The notes: a model not told the origin generated them from the letters alone. A stretch of DNA of 64,000 nt from an uncultured Isoptericola sp. (GCA_947497265.1 CANMFP010000001.1:372001-436000); one strand, 5' to 3'. Shown: positions 26,804 to 37,280, numbered from the stretch's first letter. Made by a program: numbers and translations.

Positions 26804-28498
26804 TCACCGAAACTCCTCGCGCGCGCCTCCTGCCAGCGCGAACCGGAGCCGCTCGGGAGTCTCCGGTGCCGCCGACTTGCGCAGGAAGTCCCGCCGACGG
26901 GCGGCGAACCCGTGGCGGTCGTCGAAGATGTCGCGGGCCATCTCGGCCAGCTCGATGGTCCGGTGGTAGGACAGCGGGCGGTCCGGTGCCCGGCGGCCCG
27001 CCGCCTCGGTCGCGGCGGCCAGCTCCGCGGGGCCCGCGAGCTCGGCGACACGCTTGGCGAGCCACGCGTCGAACTCGCCGGTGTTCCGCGGACCGACGGC
27101 GTCGATCAGCCCGAGCTCGGCGGCCCGGACGGCGGAGACGGGCAGCCGGCCCGTGAGGAGCATGTCCGCGACCTCGGGCCCGACGCGCGCTGCGACGGTC
27201 CACGTGTGCAGCTCGGAGCCGTAGATCCCCATGTCGTAGAACGGGTTGAGCACGACCCCGTCGCGCGAGAGGACGACGTCGGCGCACAGCCCGGCCATCA
27301 CGCCGCCCGCGCCCGCGCTGGCGGTGAAGGCGGCCACGGTGAGCTGCTCCGCACGGGCCACGGCCTCGCACAGGTCGTCGATGGCCTGGATGTTGGCCCA
27401 GGCCTCGGCGGCCGGGTCGTCGGAGGCCTCGATGACGCCGAGGTGGATGCCGTTGGAGAACAGGCTCTCCGTGCCACGCAGCACGAGCACCCTCGTGTCC
27501 TCGGCGAGCGCGTCGCCGACGGCGGCGGCGAGCCGGTGGCACTGGTCGGTGTGCATCGCGCCGTTGTAGGAGCGGATCGTCAGGAAGCCGACGTCGCCGT
27601 CGCGCTCGTAGTGCGTCTCGGCCAGCTCGGACGGGCCGGCGTGCCGCGGCGACGTGCCGGCGGGGTCCAGGACCATGCGCGCCGGCAGCTTGGTGCCGCG
27701 CCGCTCGGTCAGGGTGGCCGCGTAGCCGACCCACAGCGTGCCCCCGGTGGCGGCGAGCGCCACGGCGTCGACGTCGTGGCCGACGACGGCGCCCGGCTCG
27801 GCCTGCGGGTCCAGCACGTCGGGGGTGGCGACGGCGTCGAACAGGCAGAAGCGTGCGCCGTCGACCTGTGCCGGGGCGCCCGGGGCGCCGTCGGCGGCCG
27901 CGATGCGGCGTGCCAGCTCCTCGACGGGCAGCGACCAGTCGACCTCGAACGCGGGCCGCCGCAGGAGCGGCAGCTCACCGGTCCCGGGCACCTCGCGCGG
28001 CATCTCGTCGGCGGGGACCGGCTGCTCGCCCGCGGCGACCATGCGCACCACCTCGGCGACGCACGCCATGGCGGCGTCCGCGACGGGGCCGTTGTAGAGG
28101 GCGCTCTTCGCGACGGGCGCGTCGGGCAGCGTGAAGTTCGACGTCGCCCAGACGGGTCCGGCGTCCATCTCCTCGACGGTGGACAGCGCCGTGACGCCCC
28201 AGCGCTCCTGCCGCGTGAGGATGGCGTGGTCCAGCGAGGACGGCCCGCGGTCCCCCACCGGCCCGGGGTGGACGACGACGGTGGTCCACCGGTCCCACAC
28301 GTCCCGCGGCACGCGGTGCTTGAGAAACGGGCACAGGATCAGGTCGGGGTCGGCGTCCGCCACGGCGGCCGTCAGCGCCTCCGGCGAGTCGAAGGCCGGC
28401 GCGATCTCCACCCCGACGTCGTGGCCTTGGTCCTTCAGCGCGCACCAGACGCGCTGCGTCAGGCCGTTGAACGCCGAGACCAGCAGCAGGATCCGCAT
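26804..28498 (-). CDS. HoxX-like CO-forming [NiFe]-hydrogenase maturation protein
   Basis: A 564-residue fusion. The N-terminal half resembles formyl-THF formyltransferases (VVVHPGPVGDRGPSSLDHAI in parts, H77, with MDAGPVWA near 112). The C-terminal half is an enoyl-CoA hydratase fold (FSNGIHLGVIEA, AGAGGVMAGLCADVVLS, and NPFYDMGIYGSE with the conserved Glu). This order defines HoxX, which takes formyl from formyl-THF to coenzyme A and decarbonylates it to CO for the hydrogenase iron ligand. No hydrogenase genes occur in this window. The ATG at 28498 was chosen among three tandem ATGs because it is spaced from GAGG. The role could differ from hydrogenase maturation. Confidence 0.82.
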   Translation of the reverse strand: MRILLLVSAFNGLTQRVWCALKDQGHDVGVEIAPAFDSPEALTAAVADADPDLILCPFLKHRVPRDVWDRWTTVVVHPGPVGDRGPSSLDHAILTRQERWGVTALSTVEEMDAGPVWATSNFTLPDAPVAKSALYNGPVADAAMACVAEVVRMVAAGEQPVPADEMPREVPGTGELPLLRRPAFEVDWSLPVEELARRIAAADGAPGAPAQVDGARFCLFDAVATPDVLDPQAEPGAVVGHDVDAVALAATGGTLWVGYAATLTERRGTKLPARMVLDPAGTSPRHAGPSELAETHYERDGDVGFLTIRSYNGAMHTDQCHRLAAAVGDALAEDTRVLVLRGTESLFSNGIHLGVIEASDDPAAEAWANIQAIDDLCEAVARAEQLTVAAFTASAGAGGVMAGLCADVVLSRDGVVLNPFYDMGIYGSELHTWTVAARVGPEVADMLLTGRLPVSAVRAAELGLIDAVGPRNTGEFDAWLAKRVAELAGPAELAAATEAAGRRAPDRPLSYHRTIELAEMARDIFDDRHGFAARRRDFLRKSAAPETPERLRFALAGGAREEFR

Positions 28499-28612
28499 CA
28501 TCATCCTCATCGTCGTCGGAATGCCCGGGTGGCACGCCACGGACGATCACAGAGCAAAGCGGGTGAAAACGCAAGCCCCCTCTTGACGCGCGGCGTGGTC
28601 CTGGGCTTCTGG

Positions 28613-29779
28613 TCAGCCCTGCGGGCGCAGCGCGATCGCCATCGCCTCGAGCGCCAACAGCGGCGCGACGTTGCCCTCGAGGCGTTCGCGGGCCGTGCCG
28701 ATGGCGTCCATCCGACGCACCGTCTGCTCGGGCGTGGCGTCGCGCGCCAAGGAGCGCACGACGTCGGCGTGCGCGGCATTCACGAGATCGACGTCGGCGC
28801 CGAGCTGAACCACGAGGACGTCCCGGTAGAGCGAGAGCAGATCGACCATGGCCCGGTCGAGCACGTCCCGCTGGCGACGCGTGGCCCGGCGCTTCTGGTC
28901 GTCCTCGAGCTGCTTGAGCTGCGAGCGCAGCTTGGGCGGGAGGGTGTCGCCCTCGCCCACGCCGAGCGCCCGCATCAGCTCGGCCTTCTCGGTCGCGTCC
29001 CGCTCGACGGTGGCCGCGGCAGCCTCGGCCTTGGCGACCTCGACGAGCTCGGACGCCGCGAGCACGGCGTCCGGGACGCCTCGAATCCGCCGCGCGACCT
29101 CCAGGACGGCCGTGCGCCGCGAGCGCGCCTCCGGGTCCCGTGCGAGCCGGCGAGCCAGCCCCACGTGCGACTGCGCCGCCCGCGCGGCGTCCAGCGCCAG
29201 GTCCGGGTCGGCTCCGTCGCGGCGCACCAGCAGATCGGCCACGTCCTGCGGCGGCGGCACCCGCAGCGCCACGGCCCGGCAGCGGGACCGGATGGTGGGC
29301 AGCACGTCCTGCACGCTGGGGGCGCAGAGCACCCACACGGTGTGCGACGGCGGTTCCTCGACGGACTTCAGCAGCACGTTGGTGGTGCGCTCGGCCATGC
29401 GGTCGGCGTCCTCCACGACGATGACCCGGTAGCGCCCGACCGACGGTGTCCGTGCGGCCGCCGTGATGAGGTCGCGCACCTCGTCGATGGTGATGACCAC
29501 CTTCTCCGTCGCGACCACGGTGAGGTCGGGGTGCGTGCCGGCGAGCGTGGTGGTGCACGCCTGGCACCGTCCGCAGCCGGGGGTGCCGTCCGTGCTGCCG
29601 GTGCACTGCAGGGCCGCGGCGAAGGCTCGCGCCGCCACGGAGCGGCCGGAGCCGGGCGGGCCGGTGACCAGCCAGGCGTGGGTCATCGCCGCGGGGTCGG
29701 ACGCCGCCCGCAGCAGCACGCGCACCGCGTCCGGCTGCCCGACGACGTCGTCCCACACGGTCCCGCTCGTGGCCGTCAC
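28613..29779 (-). CDS. holB: DNA polymerase III subunit delta prime
   Basis: A 388-residue clamp-loader subunit of the AAA+ superfamily. The N-terminal WDDVVGQPDAV, a Walker-A-like GPPGSGRS near residue 41, the zinc-type cysteines CGRCQAC near 72, VVVEDADRM near 124 (Walker B variant) and SRC near 168 are as in delta prime/DnaX-like proteins. The helical C-terminal region is normal. The GTG at 29779 overlaps the tmk stop by 4 bases; longer reverse readings run back into tmk and are rejected. Cotranscribed with tmk, a common actinobacterial pairing. Confidence 0.94.
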   Translation of the reverse strand: MTATSGTVWDDVVGQPDAVRVLLRAASDPAAMTHAWLVTGPPGSGRSVAARAFAAALQCTGSTDGTPGCGRCQACTTTLAGTHPDLTVVATEKVVITIDEVRDLITAAARTPSVGRYRVIVVEDADRMAERTTNVLLKSVEEPPSHTVWVLCAPSVQDVLPTIRSRCRAVALRVPPPQDVADLLVRRDGADPDLALDAARAAQSHVGLARRLARDPEARSRRTAVLEVARRIRGVPDAVLAASELVEVAKAEAAAATVERDATEKAELMRALGVGEGDTLPPKLRSQLKQLEDDQKRRATRRQRDVLDRAMVDLLSLYRDVLVVQLGADVDLVNAAHADVVRSLARDATPEQTVRRMDAIGTARERLEGNVAPLLALEAMAIALRPQG

Positions 29780-30417
29780 GACGGAACCTCCGGCGGCAGG
29801 CCGAGGCGCGCCACGACGTCGACCCGGATCTGCCCCTGGACGTCCTCGAGCGGGGAGGAAGCGTCGACGACGAGCCATCGGGCCGGGTCTGCCGAGGCGC
29901 GCCGCAGGAACGCGTCGCGCGTGCGGTGGTGGAACGCGCTGCCGGCGCGCTCGAGCCGGTCCGGCGACCCGGTGAGCCGGCCGGCAGCCTCGACGGGGTC
30001 CAGGTCGAGCAGCACCGTGACGTCGGGCAGCAGGTTCTCGGTGGCCCAGAGCGAGAGGTTCTCCACCTCGCTCTCGGACAGCTCCCGGCCACCGGCCTGG
30101 TAGGCCACCGACGAGTCGAGGTAGCGGTCGGTGACCACGACGGCGCCGCGCGCGAGAGCCGGCCGGACGACGGTGGCGACGTGGTGGGCGCGGTCGGTGG
30201 CATACAGCAGCGCCTCGGTCCGGGGGTCGAGGTCCTCGCCGTGCAGGACGGCCTGCCGGAGCTGTGCCCCGAGCTTCGTCCCGCCCGGCTCGCGGGTCAC
30301 CACGATCTCTCGGCCGGTGACCTCGCCCAGCCACTCACCCAGGAGCCGCACGTGCGTGGACTTGCCGGCGCCGTCGCCGCCCTCGAACGAGACGAAGTAC
30401 CCGGGTGCTGTGCTCAC
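29776..30417 (-). CDS. tmk: Thymidylate kinase
   Basis: Phosphorylates dTMP to dTDP. The 213-residue product shows the P-loop FEGGDGAGKST near residue 11, the DR(Y/H) motif in VVTDRYLDSSVAYQ near 95, and TREPGGT near 42, with a LID region around 150. The start is GTG at 30417 with AGGGTGG upstream; extending to 30807 would cross the divergent gene's promoter. It is the first gene of a tmk-holB operon. Confidence 0.96.
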   Translation of the reverse strand: MSTAPGYFVSFEGGDGAGKSTHVRLLGEWLGEVTGREIVVTREPGGTKLGAQLRQAVLHGEDLDPRTEALLYATDRAHHVATVVRPALARGAVVVTDRYLDSSVAYQAGGRELSESEVENLSLWATENLLPDVTVLLDLDPVEAAGRLTGSPDRLERAGSAFHHRTRDAFLRRASADPARWLVVDASSPLEDVQGQIRVDVVARLGLPPEVPS

Positions 30418-30499
30418 GGCTGCCACCCTAGCCGCGGCCACCCACAGCGGACGCCCGCGTGGCAGGATGGCAAGCACCACCGTCACAGGGAGGCCCAGC

Positions 30500-30895
30500 A
30501 TGACCGCACAGACCGTCGAGAAGCTCACCGAGGACGAGTGCTGGGAGTTCCTGCGCGACCGACCGGTGGGCCGGCTCGCGACTGCCGTGGCCGGCGACCC
30601 GGAGATCTTCCCCGTGTCGTTCAGGGTTGCCGACCGCGTCGTGTACTTCGTGACGCACCCGGGCAGCAAGCTGGTGGAGGTCGCGATCAACGCCCACGTG
30701 GCGTTCGAGTCCGACGAGTGGACGCCGGAGGTCGCCACGAGCGTGGTGGTCAAGGGCACCGCCGAGATCCTCGAGCACCACACCGACGTCGCGGCCGCGG
30801 AGGCCACCGGCCTGGTCAGCTACCTCGACGACGGCAAGAGCGTCTGGGTCCGCATCACACCGGTCACGGTGTCCGGGCGGCGCCTGACGCGCTGA
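30500..30895 (+). CDS. Pyridoxamine 5'-phosphate oxidase-like flavin/F420-binding protein
   Basis: A 131-residue single-domain split-barrel protein of the PNPOx-like fold. Visible features are the N-terminal ECWEFLRDRPVGRLATAV, the FPVSFRV strand and a GKSVWVRITPVTVSGRRL end. Proteins of this size in actinobacteria bind FMN or F420; the reaction is unknown. The ATG follows AGGGAGG. It is divergent from tmk with 82 bases between, and convergent with the oxidoreductase at 30923. Confidence 0.82.
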   Translation: MTAQTVEKLTEDECWEFLRDRPVGRLATAVAGDPEIFPVSFRVADRVVYFVTHPGSKLVEVAINAHVAFESDEWTPEVATSVVVKGTAEILEHHTDVAAAEATGLVSYLDDGKSVWVRITPVTVSGRRLTR

Positions 30896-30922
30896 CCCGC
30901 TGGGAGTCCCCGGACGACGGCG

Positions 30923-31996
30923 TCACTCGCCCGGGTAGACGACCCCGAGCCCGGCGCGCACCTCGTCGAGGACGGCCATGACCTCGAGCGTGTCCGACCA
31001 GGGCATCCTGGCGCTCTGGGTCTGCCCCGCGGTCAAGCACCGGGCGACCTCGGCGGCCTCGTACGCCTTGCCCTCGCCGTCGGGCGACGTGAAGGTCCAG
31101 GAGGGGCCGTCGTCGCGCACCACCTCGAAGCCCGTCGGGCCGAAGAAGAAGTGCGGGATCTCGATGCGGCCGCGCGTTCCGATGATGCGCGCACCGGCGC
31201 CGCCCGACGCCCCGGACGAGGTGTGCAGGATCGCCTGCGCGCCGTCGTCGTACCCGAGGATCATGCTGACGTGGTCGTCGACGCCGGTCTCGGCGAGCGT
31301 GCCGTGCGCCAGCACGGTGTCCGGCGCTCCGAGCAGGTCGTGGGCGAACGTGATCGGGTAGATCCCGAGGTCGAGCAGCGCGCCGCCCGCGAGCTCCGGC
31401 GCGAAGAGCCGGTGCGACGGGTCGAACGCGAAGGCCACGTCGAACTCGGCGATGACGGTGCGCACCTCGCCGATCTCACCGCGTGCGATCGCGCCGCGGA
31501 TCGCCGCGACGTGCGGCAGGAAGCGCGTCCACACCGCCTCCATGCAGAACACGCCGGCAGCCTCCGCGGCGTCGAGGAGCGTGCGGGACTCGGACACCGA
31601 GCGCGTCAGCGGCTTCTCGACCAGCAGGTGCTTGCCGGCCTCGATCGCCAGCAGCGCGTGCTCCAGGTGGTGCGAGTGCGGGGTGGCGACGTAGACGGCG
31701 TCCACCTCCTCGTCCGCCACCAGGGCCTCGTACGAGCCGTGGGCACGGGCGCCCGGCGCGTGCGCGTCGGCGAAGGCCCGTGCCTTGTCCGCCGAGCGCG
31801 ACCCGACGGCGACGACGGAGCCTGCGGTGCGGTCCCGGACGCCGTCCGAGAACGAGGCGGCGATGTTCCCGGCGCCGAGCACGCCCCACCGCAGCGCGGG
31901 TGCGTCGAGCAGCTCCGGGACGGTGCCCGCCAGGTCGGCGGTGGTCAGGCGGGCAGCGTAGGTGGCCGGGTCGACGGCGGCAGCGGTGTCGGTCAT
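30923..31996 (-). CDS. Gfo/Idh/MocA-family oxidoreductase
   Basis: A 357-residue NAD(P)-dependent dehydrogenase. The N-terminal Rossmann motif is WGVLGAGNIAASF (about residue 37) after a 35-residue extension, the VYVATPHSHH segment and the catalytic-site lysine in LLVEKPLTRS (EKP, near residue 126) are clear. The C-terminal half is the GFO/IDH substrate domain. It resembles the trans-dihydrodiol dehydrogenase and glucose-fructose oxidoreductase groups; the sugar or diol substrate is unknown. Its ATG overlaps the stop of the OhrR-type gene by 4 bases, so the two are translationally coupled. Confidence 0.87.
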   Translation of the reverse strand: MTDTAAAVDPATYAARLTTADLAGTVPELLDAPALRWGVLGAGNIAASFSDGVRDRTAGSVVAVGSRSADKARAFADAHAPGARAHGSYEALVADEEVDAVYVATPHSHHLEHALLAIEAGKHLLVEKPLTRSVSESRTLLDAAEAAGVFCMEAVWTRFLPHVAAIRGAIARGEIGEVRTVIAEFDVAFAFDPSHRLFAPELAGGALLDLGIYPITFAHDLLGAPDTVLAHGTLAETGVDDHVSMILGYDDGAQAILHTSSGASGGAGARIIGTRGRIEIPHFFFGPTGFEVVRDDGPSWTFTSPDGEGKAYEAAEVARCLTAGQTQSARMPWSDTLEVMAVLDEVRAGLGVVYPGE

Positions 31997-32460
31997 GCGC
32001 TCACTGTAGCGGTGCCGTGCGCGGCCGTGATGACGGCGTCCGCCGCCACCTTGACCCGCTGGAGCTCGTCCAGGCTGAGCCCGCTGGACTCGACCACGCG
32101 GTGGGGTACCTGGAGCGCCTCCCGGCGCAGCGCGGTTCCTGCCTCGGTCAGGTGCACCTCGACCACCCGGGCGTCCGTGGTGGCGCGGCGTCGCGCGAGG
32201 AGGCCCTGCTGCTCCAGCCGTTTGAGCAGCGGCGACAGCGTGCCCGGGTCGAGGTAGAGGCGACCGGCCAGTCCCGTCACCGTCGTGGTGCGGCCGGCCC
32301 CGGCGTCCTCCCAGAGCCCGAGCAGCACGAGGTACTGCGGATGGGTGATGCCGAGCGGCTCAAGGATCGGCTTGTACAGGGCCACCATGGCCCGGGCGGA
32401 CGCCGAGAGCGCGAAGCACACCTGGGCCTCGAGCGCGAGCGAGTCGTCAGGCTGATCCAT
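31993..32460 (-). CDS. MarR/OhrR-family thiol-sensing regulator
   Basis: A 155-residue MarR-type repressor. The N-terminus closely follows OhrR: a single Cys at position 15 (EAQVCFALS), Tyr29 in VALYKP, then GITHPQYLVLLGLWED and the winged helix LAGRLYLDPGTLSPLLKRLE. OhrR senses organic hydroperoxides through that Cys. Two of the hydrogen-bonding tyrosines of the Bacillus protein (positions 19 and 40) are Ser and His here. No ohr peroxidase gene is adjacent; the partner gene is a Gfo/Idh oxidoreductase. An ATG at 32469 would add three residues. Confidence 0.85.
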   Translation of the reverse strand: MDQPDDSLALEAQVCFALSASARAMVALYKPILEPLGITHPQYLVLLGLWEDAGAGRTTTVTGLAGRLYLDPGTLSPLLKRLEQQGLLARRRATTDARVVEVHLTEAGTALRREALQVPHRVVESSGLSLDELQRVKVAADAVITAAHGTATVSA

Positions 32461-32487
32461 GCCGATCATCGTACGGGGGGGATACGC

Positions 32488-32499
32488 TTGGTGCACCAA
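32488..32499. promoter_or_regulatory. Perfect 12-base palindrome TTGGTGCACCAA
   Basis: TTGGTGCACCAA is fully symmetric. It lies 28 bases before the OhrR-type ATG and 38 bases before the divergent small gene, in the shared promoter region. It is therefore a plausible autoregulatory site for the MarR/OhrR protein; the sequence differs from the AT-rich sites known from Bacillus. Confidence 0.55.
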
Positions 32500-32536
32500 A
32501 CATCGGGCCGGGGCACCGGCGCACCAAGGAGCACGG

Positions 32537-32755
32537 ATGGGACTTTTCAGCCGCCGCCCCGGCGACGACCGCACCTGGGGCATGCGCCTCACCGAGACGT
32601 TCCTGCCGATCTTCGGTCCCGCGTCGATCCGGCGCGGGCCGGCCGTCCCCCCGCGCCCCGAGGACCAGGCGCGCGACGCCGAGCTGCGACGGACCCTGCA
32701 GCGCGTCACCGGGCCCGACGGGAACACCTACCTGGTGGAACGCCCGGAAGACTGA
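32537..32755 (+). CDS. Small hypothetical protein (72 residues)
   Basis: A short soluble, basic/acidic mixed protein with no recognisable domain. It starts MGLFSRRPGDDRTWGMRLTE and is rich in Arg and Pro. The ATG follows AAGGAG at good spacing, codon use is normal and a strong terminator follows 12 bases after the stop, so it looks like a real gene. It is divergent from the OhrR-type gene and may share its operator. Confidence 0.6.
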   Translation: MGLFSRRPGDDRTWGMRLTETFLPIFGPASIRRGPAVPPRPEDQARDAELRRTLQRVTGPDGNTYLVERPED

Positions 32756-32766
32756 TCGAGCACGAC

Positions 32767-32801
32767 GTCGGCCCCGGCTCCACGAGGGAACCGGGGCCGA
32801 C
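32767..32801. terminator. Bidirectional hairpin terminator
   Basis: An 11-base perfect stem, GTCGGCCCCGG (32767-32777) with CCGGGGCCGAC (32791-32801), and a 13-base loop lie between the small gene and the convergent GH11 xylanase gene. Confidence 0.85.
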
Positions 32802-32821
32802 ATCCAGCCACGACGGACGAA

Positions 32822-34243
<1,422 letters not shown>

Positions 34244-34280
34244 TCACGCTCCCGCCACCCGCTGGCCGCCACAAGACTCG

Positions 34281-34290
34281 TAAACGTTTA
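34281..34290. promoter_or_regulatory. TAAACGTTTA palindrome upstream of the GH11 gene
   Basis: A perfect 10-base palindrome with the central CG of LacI-family sites lies 92 bases before the GH11 ATG. A second symmetric element, GAAATCGATTTC at 34167-34178, lies inside the first codons and has CGAAA on one side. The surrounding 34190-34412 stretch has no gene. Regulation by the LacI protein at 10133 is possible. Confidence 0.45.
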
Positions 34291-34412
34291 ACAAGAACTG
34301 TCGGGGCGGCACGGGGAAGCTCGTGCGGCAGGGTGGACACCCGCTGCGGCGCCGAGGGGAACCGGCAGCCCGCGCCTGCCCCCGGCATGGACACCCGGGA
34401 GCAGGCGACCGC

Positions 34413-37205
34413 CTACGTCGACGAGGACTTGCCGGCCGCCTTCTTTGCCGGCGCCTTCTTCGCGGCCGGCTTCTTGGCGGGAGCCTTCTTCGCCGGTGCC
34501 TTGCGCTTCTTCGGGCCCTGCGCCCGCTTGTCGGCGAGGAGCTCGATCGCACGGTCCGGCGTGATCGACTCGGGGGTGAGGTCCCGCGGCAGCGTGCGGT
34601 TCGTCTCGCCGTCGGTCACGTAGGCGCCGAACCGGCCGTCCTTGACGACGATGGGCTTGCCGCTGTTCGGGTCATCGCCCAGCTCGCGCAGGGGAGGCGC
34701 CGCAGCAGCCCGTCCCCGCCGCTTCGGCTCGGCGTAGATCTTCAACGCCTCGTCCAGCGTGATCGTGAAGAGCTGCTCCTCCGAGGAGATGGTGCGCGAG
34801 TCCGTGCCCTTCTTCAGGTACGGGCCGTAGCGGCCGTTCTGCGCGGTGATCTCGTCGCCCGACTCGGGGTCCTTGCCGACCACCCGCGGCAGCGACAGGA
34901 TCTTCAGCGCGTCGTCGAGGGTCACCGTGTCCAGCGCCATCGACTTGAGCAGCGAGCCGGTGCGGGGCTTCGGCTGGGCGGCCTTCGCCTTCTTCTTCGC
35001 GGCGGCCGACAGGTCCGGGTCGATCTCCGGCAGGTCGAGCACCTCGGTCACGTACGGGCCGTAGCGCCCGTTCTTCGCGACGACCTCGTTCCCGGACTCC
35101 GGGTCGACGCCGAGCACGCGGCCGTCGTCGGCACCCGCGGCGAGCAGCTCGCGCGCCTTCGCCACCGTCAGCTCGTCCGGTGCGATGTCCTCGGGCACGG
35201 AGGCACGCGGAGCCTTGCCCTCCTTGTCGGGCTCGGCACGCAGGTCCTCCAGATAGGGCCCGTACCGGCCCACCCGCACGCGGATGCCCTCGCCGATCTC
35301 GACGGAGTTGATGGCCACCGGGTCGATCTCTCCCAGGTCCGCCACCAGGTCGCGCAGGCCCCAGGTCTCGGCGCCCTCGCCCTCCCCGAAGTAGAACCGG
35401 GTCAACCACGCGACGCGCTCCCGCTCACCCGCCGCGATCTCGTCGAGGTCCGCCTCCATCGTGGCCGTGAAGTCGTAGTCGATGAGGCGGCCGAAGTGCT
35501 CCTCGAGGAGCTTCACGACGGCGAACGCCAGCCACGTGGGCACCATCGCCTGGCCCTTGGTGCGCACGTAGCCGCGGTCCTGGACGGTCGAGATCGTCGC
35601 GGCGTAGGTCGACGGACGGCCGATGCCGAGCTCCTCCAACGCCTTGACCAGCGAGGCCTCCGTGTAGCGCGCGGGCGGGGATGTCGAGTGCCCCTCCGCC
35701 GCCAGCTCGGTGCTCGCGAGGGCGTCGCCCTCGGCCATGCGCGGCAGCCTGCTCTCCTTCGTCGCGCCCGAGCCCCCGGCCGCGCCGCCCGCACCAGCCT
35801 CGGCCTCGTCGACGTCGCGCGACTCCTCGTACGCCGCGAGGAACCCGCGGAACGTGATCACCGTGCCGGACGCCGAGAAGATCGCGTCGCTGCCGGCACG
35901 CTCGCCCGCGCCCTGGCCGAGCCGCGCCGCGAGCCGCACGGACGCCGTCGACCCCTTCGCGTCGGCCATCTGGGAGGCGACGGTGCGCTTCCAGATGAGC
36001 TCGTAGAGCTTGAACTGATCGCCGGAGATCTCGCGGGCGACCTGCGCCGGGGTGCGGAACGAGTCCCCGGCGGGACGGATCGCCTCGTGCGCCTCCTGGG
36101 CGCCCTTGTTCTTCGAGGCGTACAGCCGCGGCGCACCCGGCACGTACTCGGGGCCGTACAGCTCGGCGGCCTGGCGCCGTGCCGCGTCGGTCGCCTCCGC
36201 GGACAGCGCCGGGGAGTCGGTCCGCATGTAGGTGATGTAGCCGTTCTCGTACAGCGCCTGCGCCGTGCGCATCGTCTGCCGCGAAGCCATCCGCAGCTTG
36301 CGCGACGCCTCCTGCTGCAGCGTGGAGGTGGTGAACGGCGCGGCGGGCTTGCGGGAGTACGGCTTGGTCTCGAGCGAGCGGACGGCGAACGACGCGTCGT
36401 CGAGCCCGGCGACGACGGCGTGGGCACCGGCCTCGTCGAGGTGCACGACGCCGGTCCGCACCTTGAGGCGGCCGAGGTCGTCGAAGTCCCGGCCCGCCGC
36501 CACGCGGTCGCCGGCGAGCCCGGTCAGCCGGGCACGGAAGAGCTGGCCGGCGTCGTCGCCCGACTCGGGCGCGAACGACCCGGTGACGTCCCAGTAGTCG
36601 GCCGTGACGAACGCCATGCGGTCGCGCTCGCGCTCCACGACGAGCCGCGTCGCCACGGACTGCACCCGGCCCGCCGACAGGCCCTGGCGGACCTTGCGCC
36701 ACAGCACCGGCGACACCTCGTAGCCGTAGAGGCGGTCGAGGATGCGGCGGGTCTCCTGGGCGTCCACCAGGTCGGAGTCGAGCTCGCGGGTGTTCTGCAG
36801 GGCGCGCGCGATGGCCTCACGGGTGATCTCGTGGAACACCATGCGGTGCACCGGCACCTTGGGCTTGAGCGCCTCGATGAGGTGCCAGGCGATGGCCTCG
36901 CCCTCGCGGTCCTCGTCCGTCGCGAGGAAGAGCTCGTCGGCGTCCTTGAGCGCGGCCTTCAGCTCGCGCACCTTCGCCTTCTTGTCCGCGTACACCTCGT
37001 AGTACGGGTCGAACCCGTTGTCGACGTCGACGGCGAACTTCTTGTACGGGCCCTTCTTCATCTCCGCCGGCAGGTCGGACGGCTGCGGCAGGTCACGGAT
37101 GTGGCCGACGCTGGCCTCGACGACGTAGTCGTCGCCGAGGTAGCCCTGGATCTTGCGAGCCTTGGTGGGAGACTCGACGATCACGAGCTTGCGGGCCTGT
37201 GGCAT
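34413..37205 (-). CDS. topA: DNA topoisomerase I
   Basis: Relaxes negative supercoils. The 930-residue protein has the Toprim motif LVIVESPTKARKIQGYLG at the N-terminus and DEDREGE near residue 97, and the active-site Tyr is Y326 in GYITYMRTDSP. The C-terminal third has several lysine-rich or repeated topoisomerase C-domains (RYGPYV and DGRFGAYV repeats) and ends in an Ala/Lys/Pro tail (APAKKAPAKKPAAKK), typical of actinobacteria in place of zinc-finger cysteines. The ATG follows AGGAACGG. It is separated from tmk by about 7 kb of other genes here. Confidence 0.98.
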   Translation of the reverse strand: MPQARKLVIVESPTKARKIQGYLGDDYVVEASVGHIRDLPQPSDLPAEMKKGPYKKFAVDVDNGFDPYYEVYADKKAKVRELKAALKDADELFLATDEDREGEAIAWHLIEALKPKVPVHRMVFHEITREAIARALQNTRELDSDLVDAQETRRILDRLYGYEVSPVLWRKVRQGLSAGRVQSVATRLVVERERDRMAFVTADYWDVTGSFAPESGDDAGQLFRARLTGLAGDRVAAGRDFDDLGRLKVRTGVVHLDEAGAHAVVAGLDDASFAVRSLETKPYSRKPAAPFTTSTLQQEASRKLRMASRQTMRTAQALYENGYITYMRTDSPALSAEATDAARRQAAELYGPEYVPGAPRLYASKNKGAQEAHEAIRPAGDSFRTPAQVAREISGDQFKLYELIWKRTVASQMADAKGSTASVRLAARLGQGAGERAGSDAIFSASGTVITFRGFLAAYEESRDVDEAEAGAGGAAGGSGATKESRLPRMAEGDALASTELAAEGHSTSPPARYTEASLVKALEELGIGRPSTYAATISTVQDRGYVRTKGQAMVPTWLAFAVVKLLEEHFGRLIDYDFTATMEADLDEIAAGERERVAWLTRFYFGEGEGAETWGLRDLVADLGEIDPVAINSVEIGEGIRVRVGRYGPYLEDLRAEPDKEGKAPRASVPEDIAPDELTVAKARELLAAGADDGRVLGVDPESGNEVVAKNGRYGPYVTEVLDLPEIDPDLSAAAKKKAKAAQPKPRTGSLLKSMALDTVTLDDALKILSLPRVVGKDPESGDEITAQNGRYGPYLKKGTDSRTISSEEQLFTITLDEALKIYAEPKRRGRAAAAPPLRELGDDPNSGKPIVVKDGRFGAYVTDGETNRTLPRDLTPESITPDRAIELLADKRAQGPKKRKAPAKKAPAKKPAAKKAPAKKAAGKSSST

Positions 37206-37280
37206 CCGTTCCTGCTTTCCGACGGTGTAGGGGTGGGGCGGTGCTGCGCGGGCGCTGTGGTCATGTCACGGTACGACACG

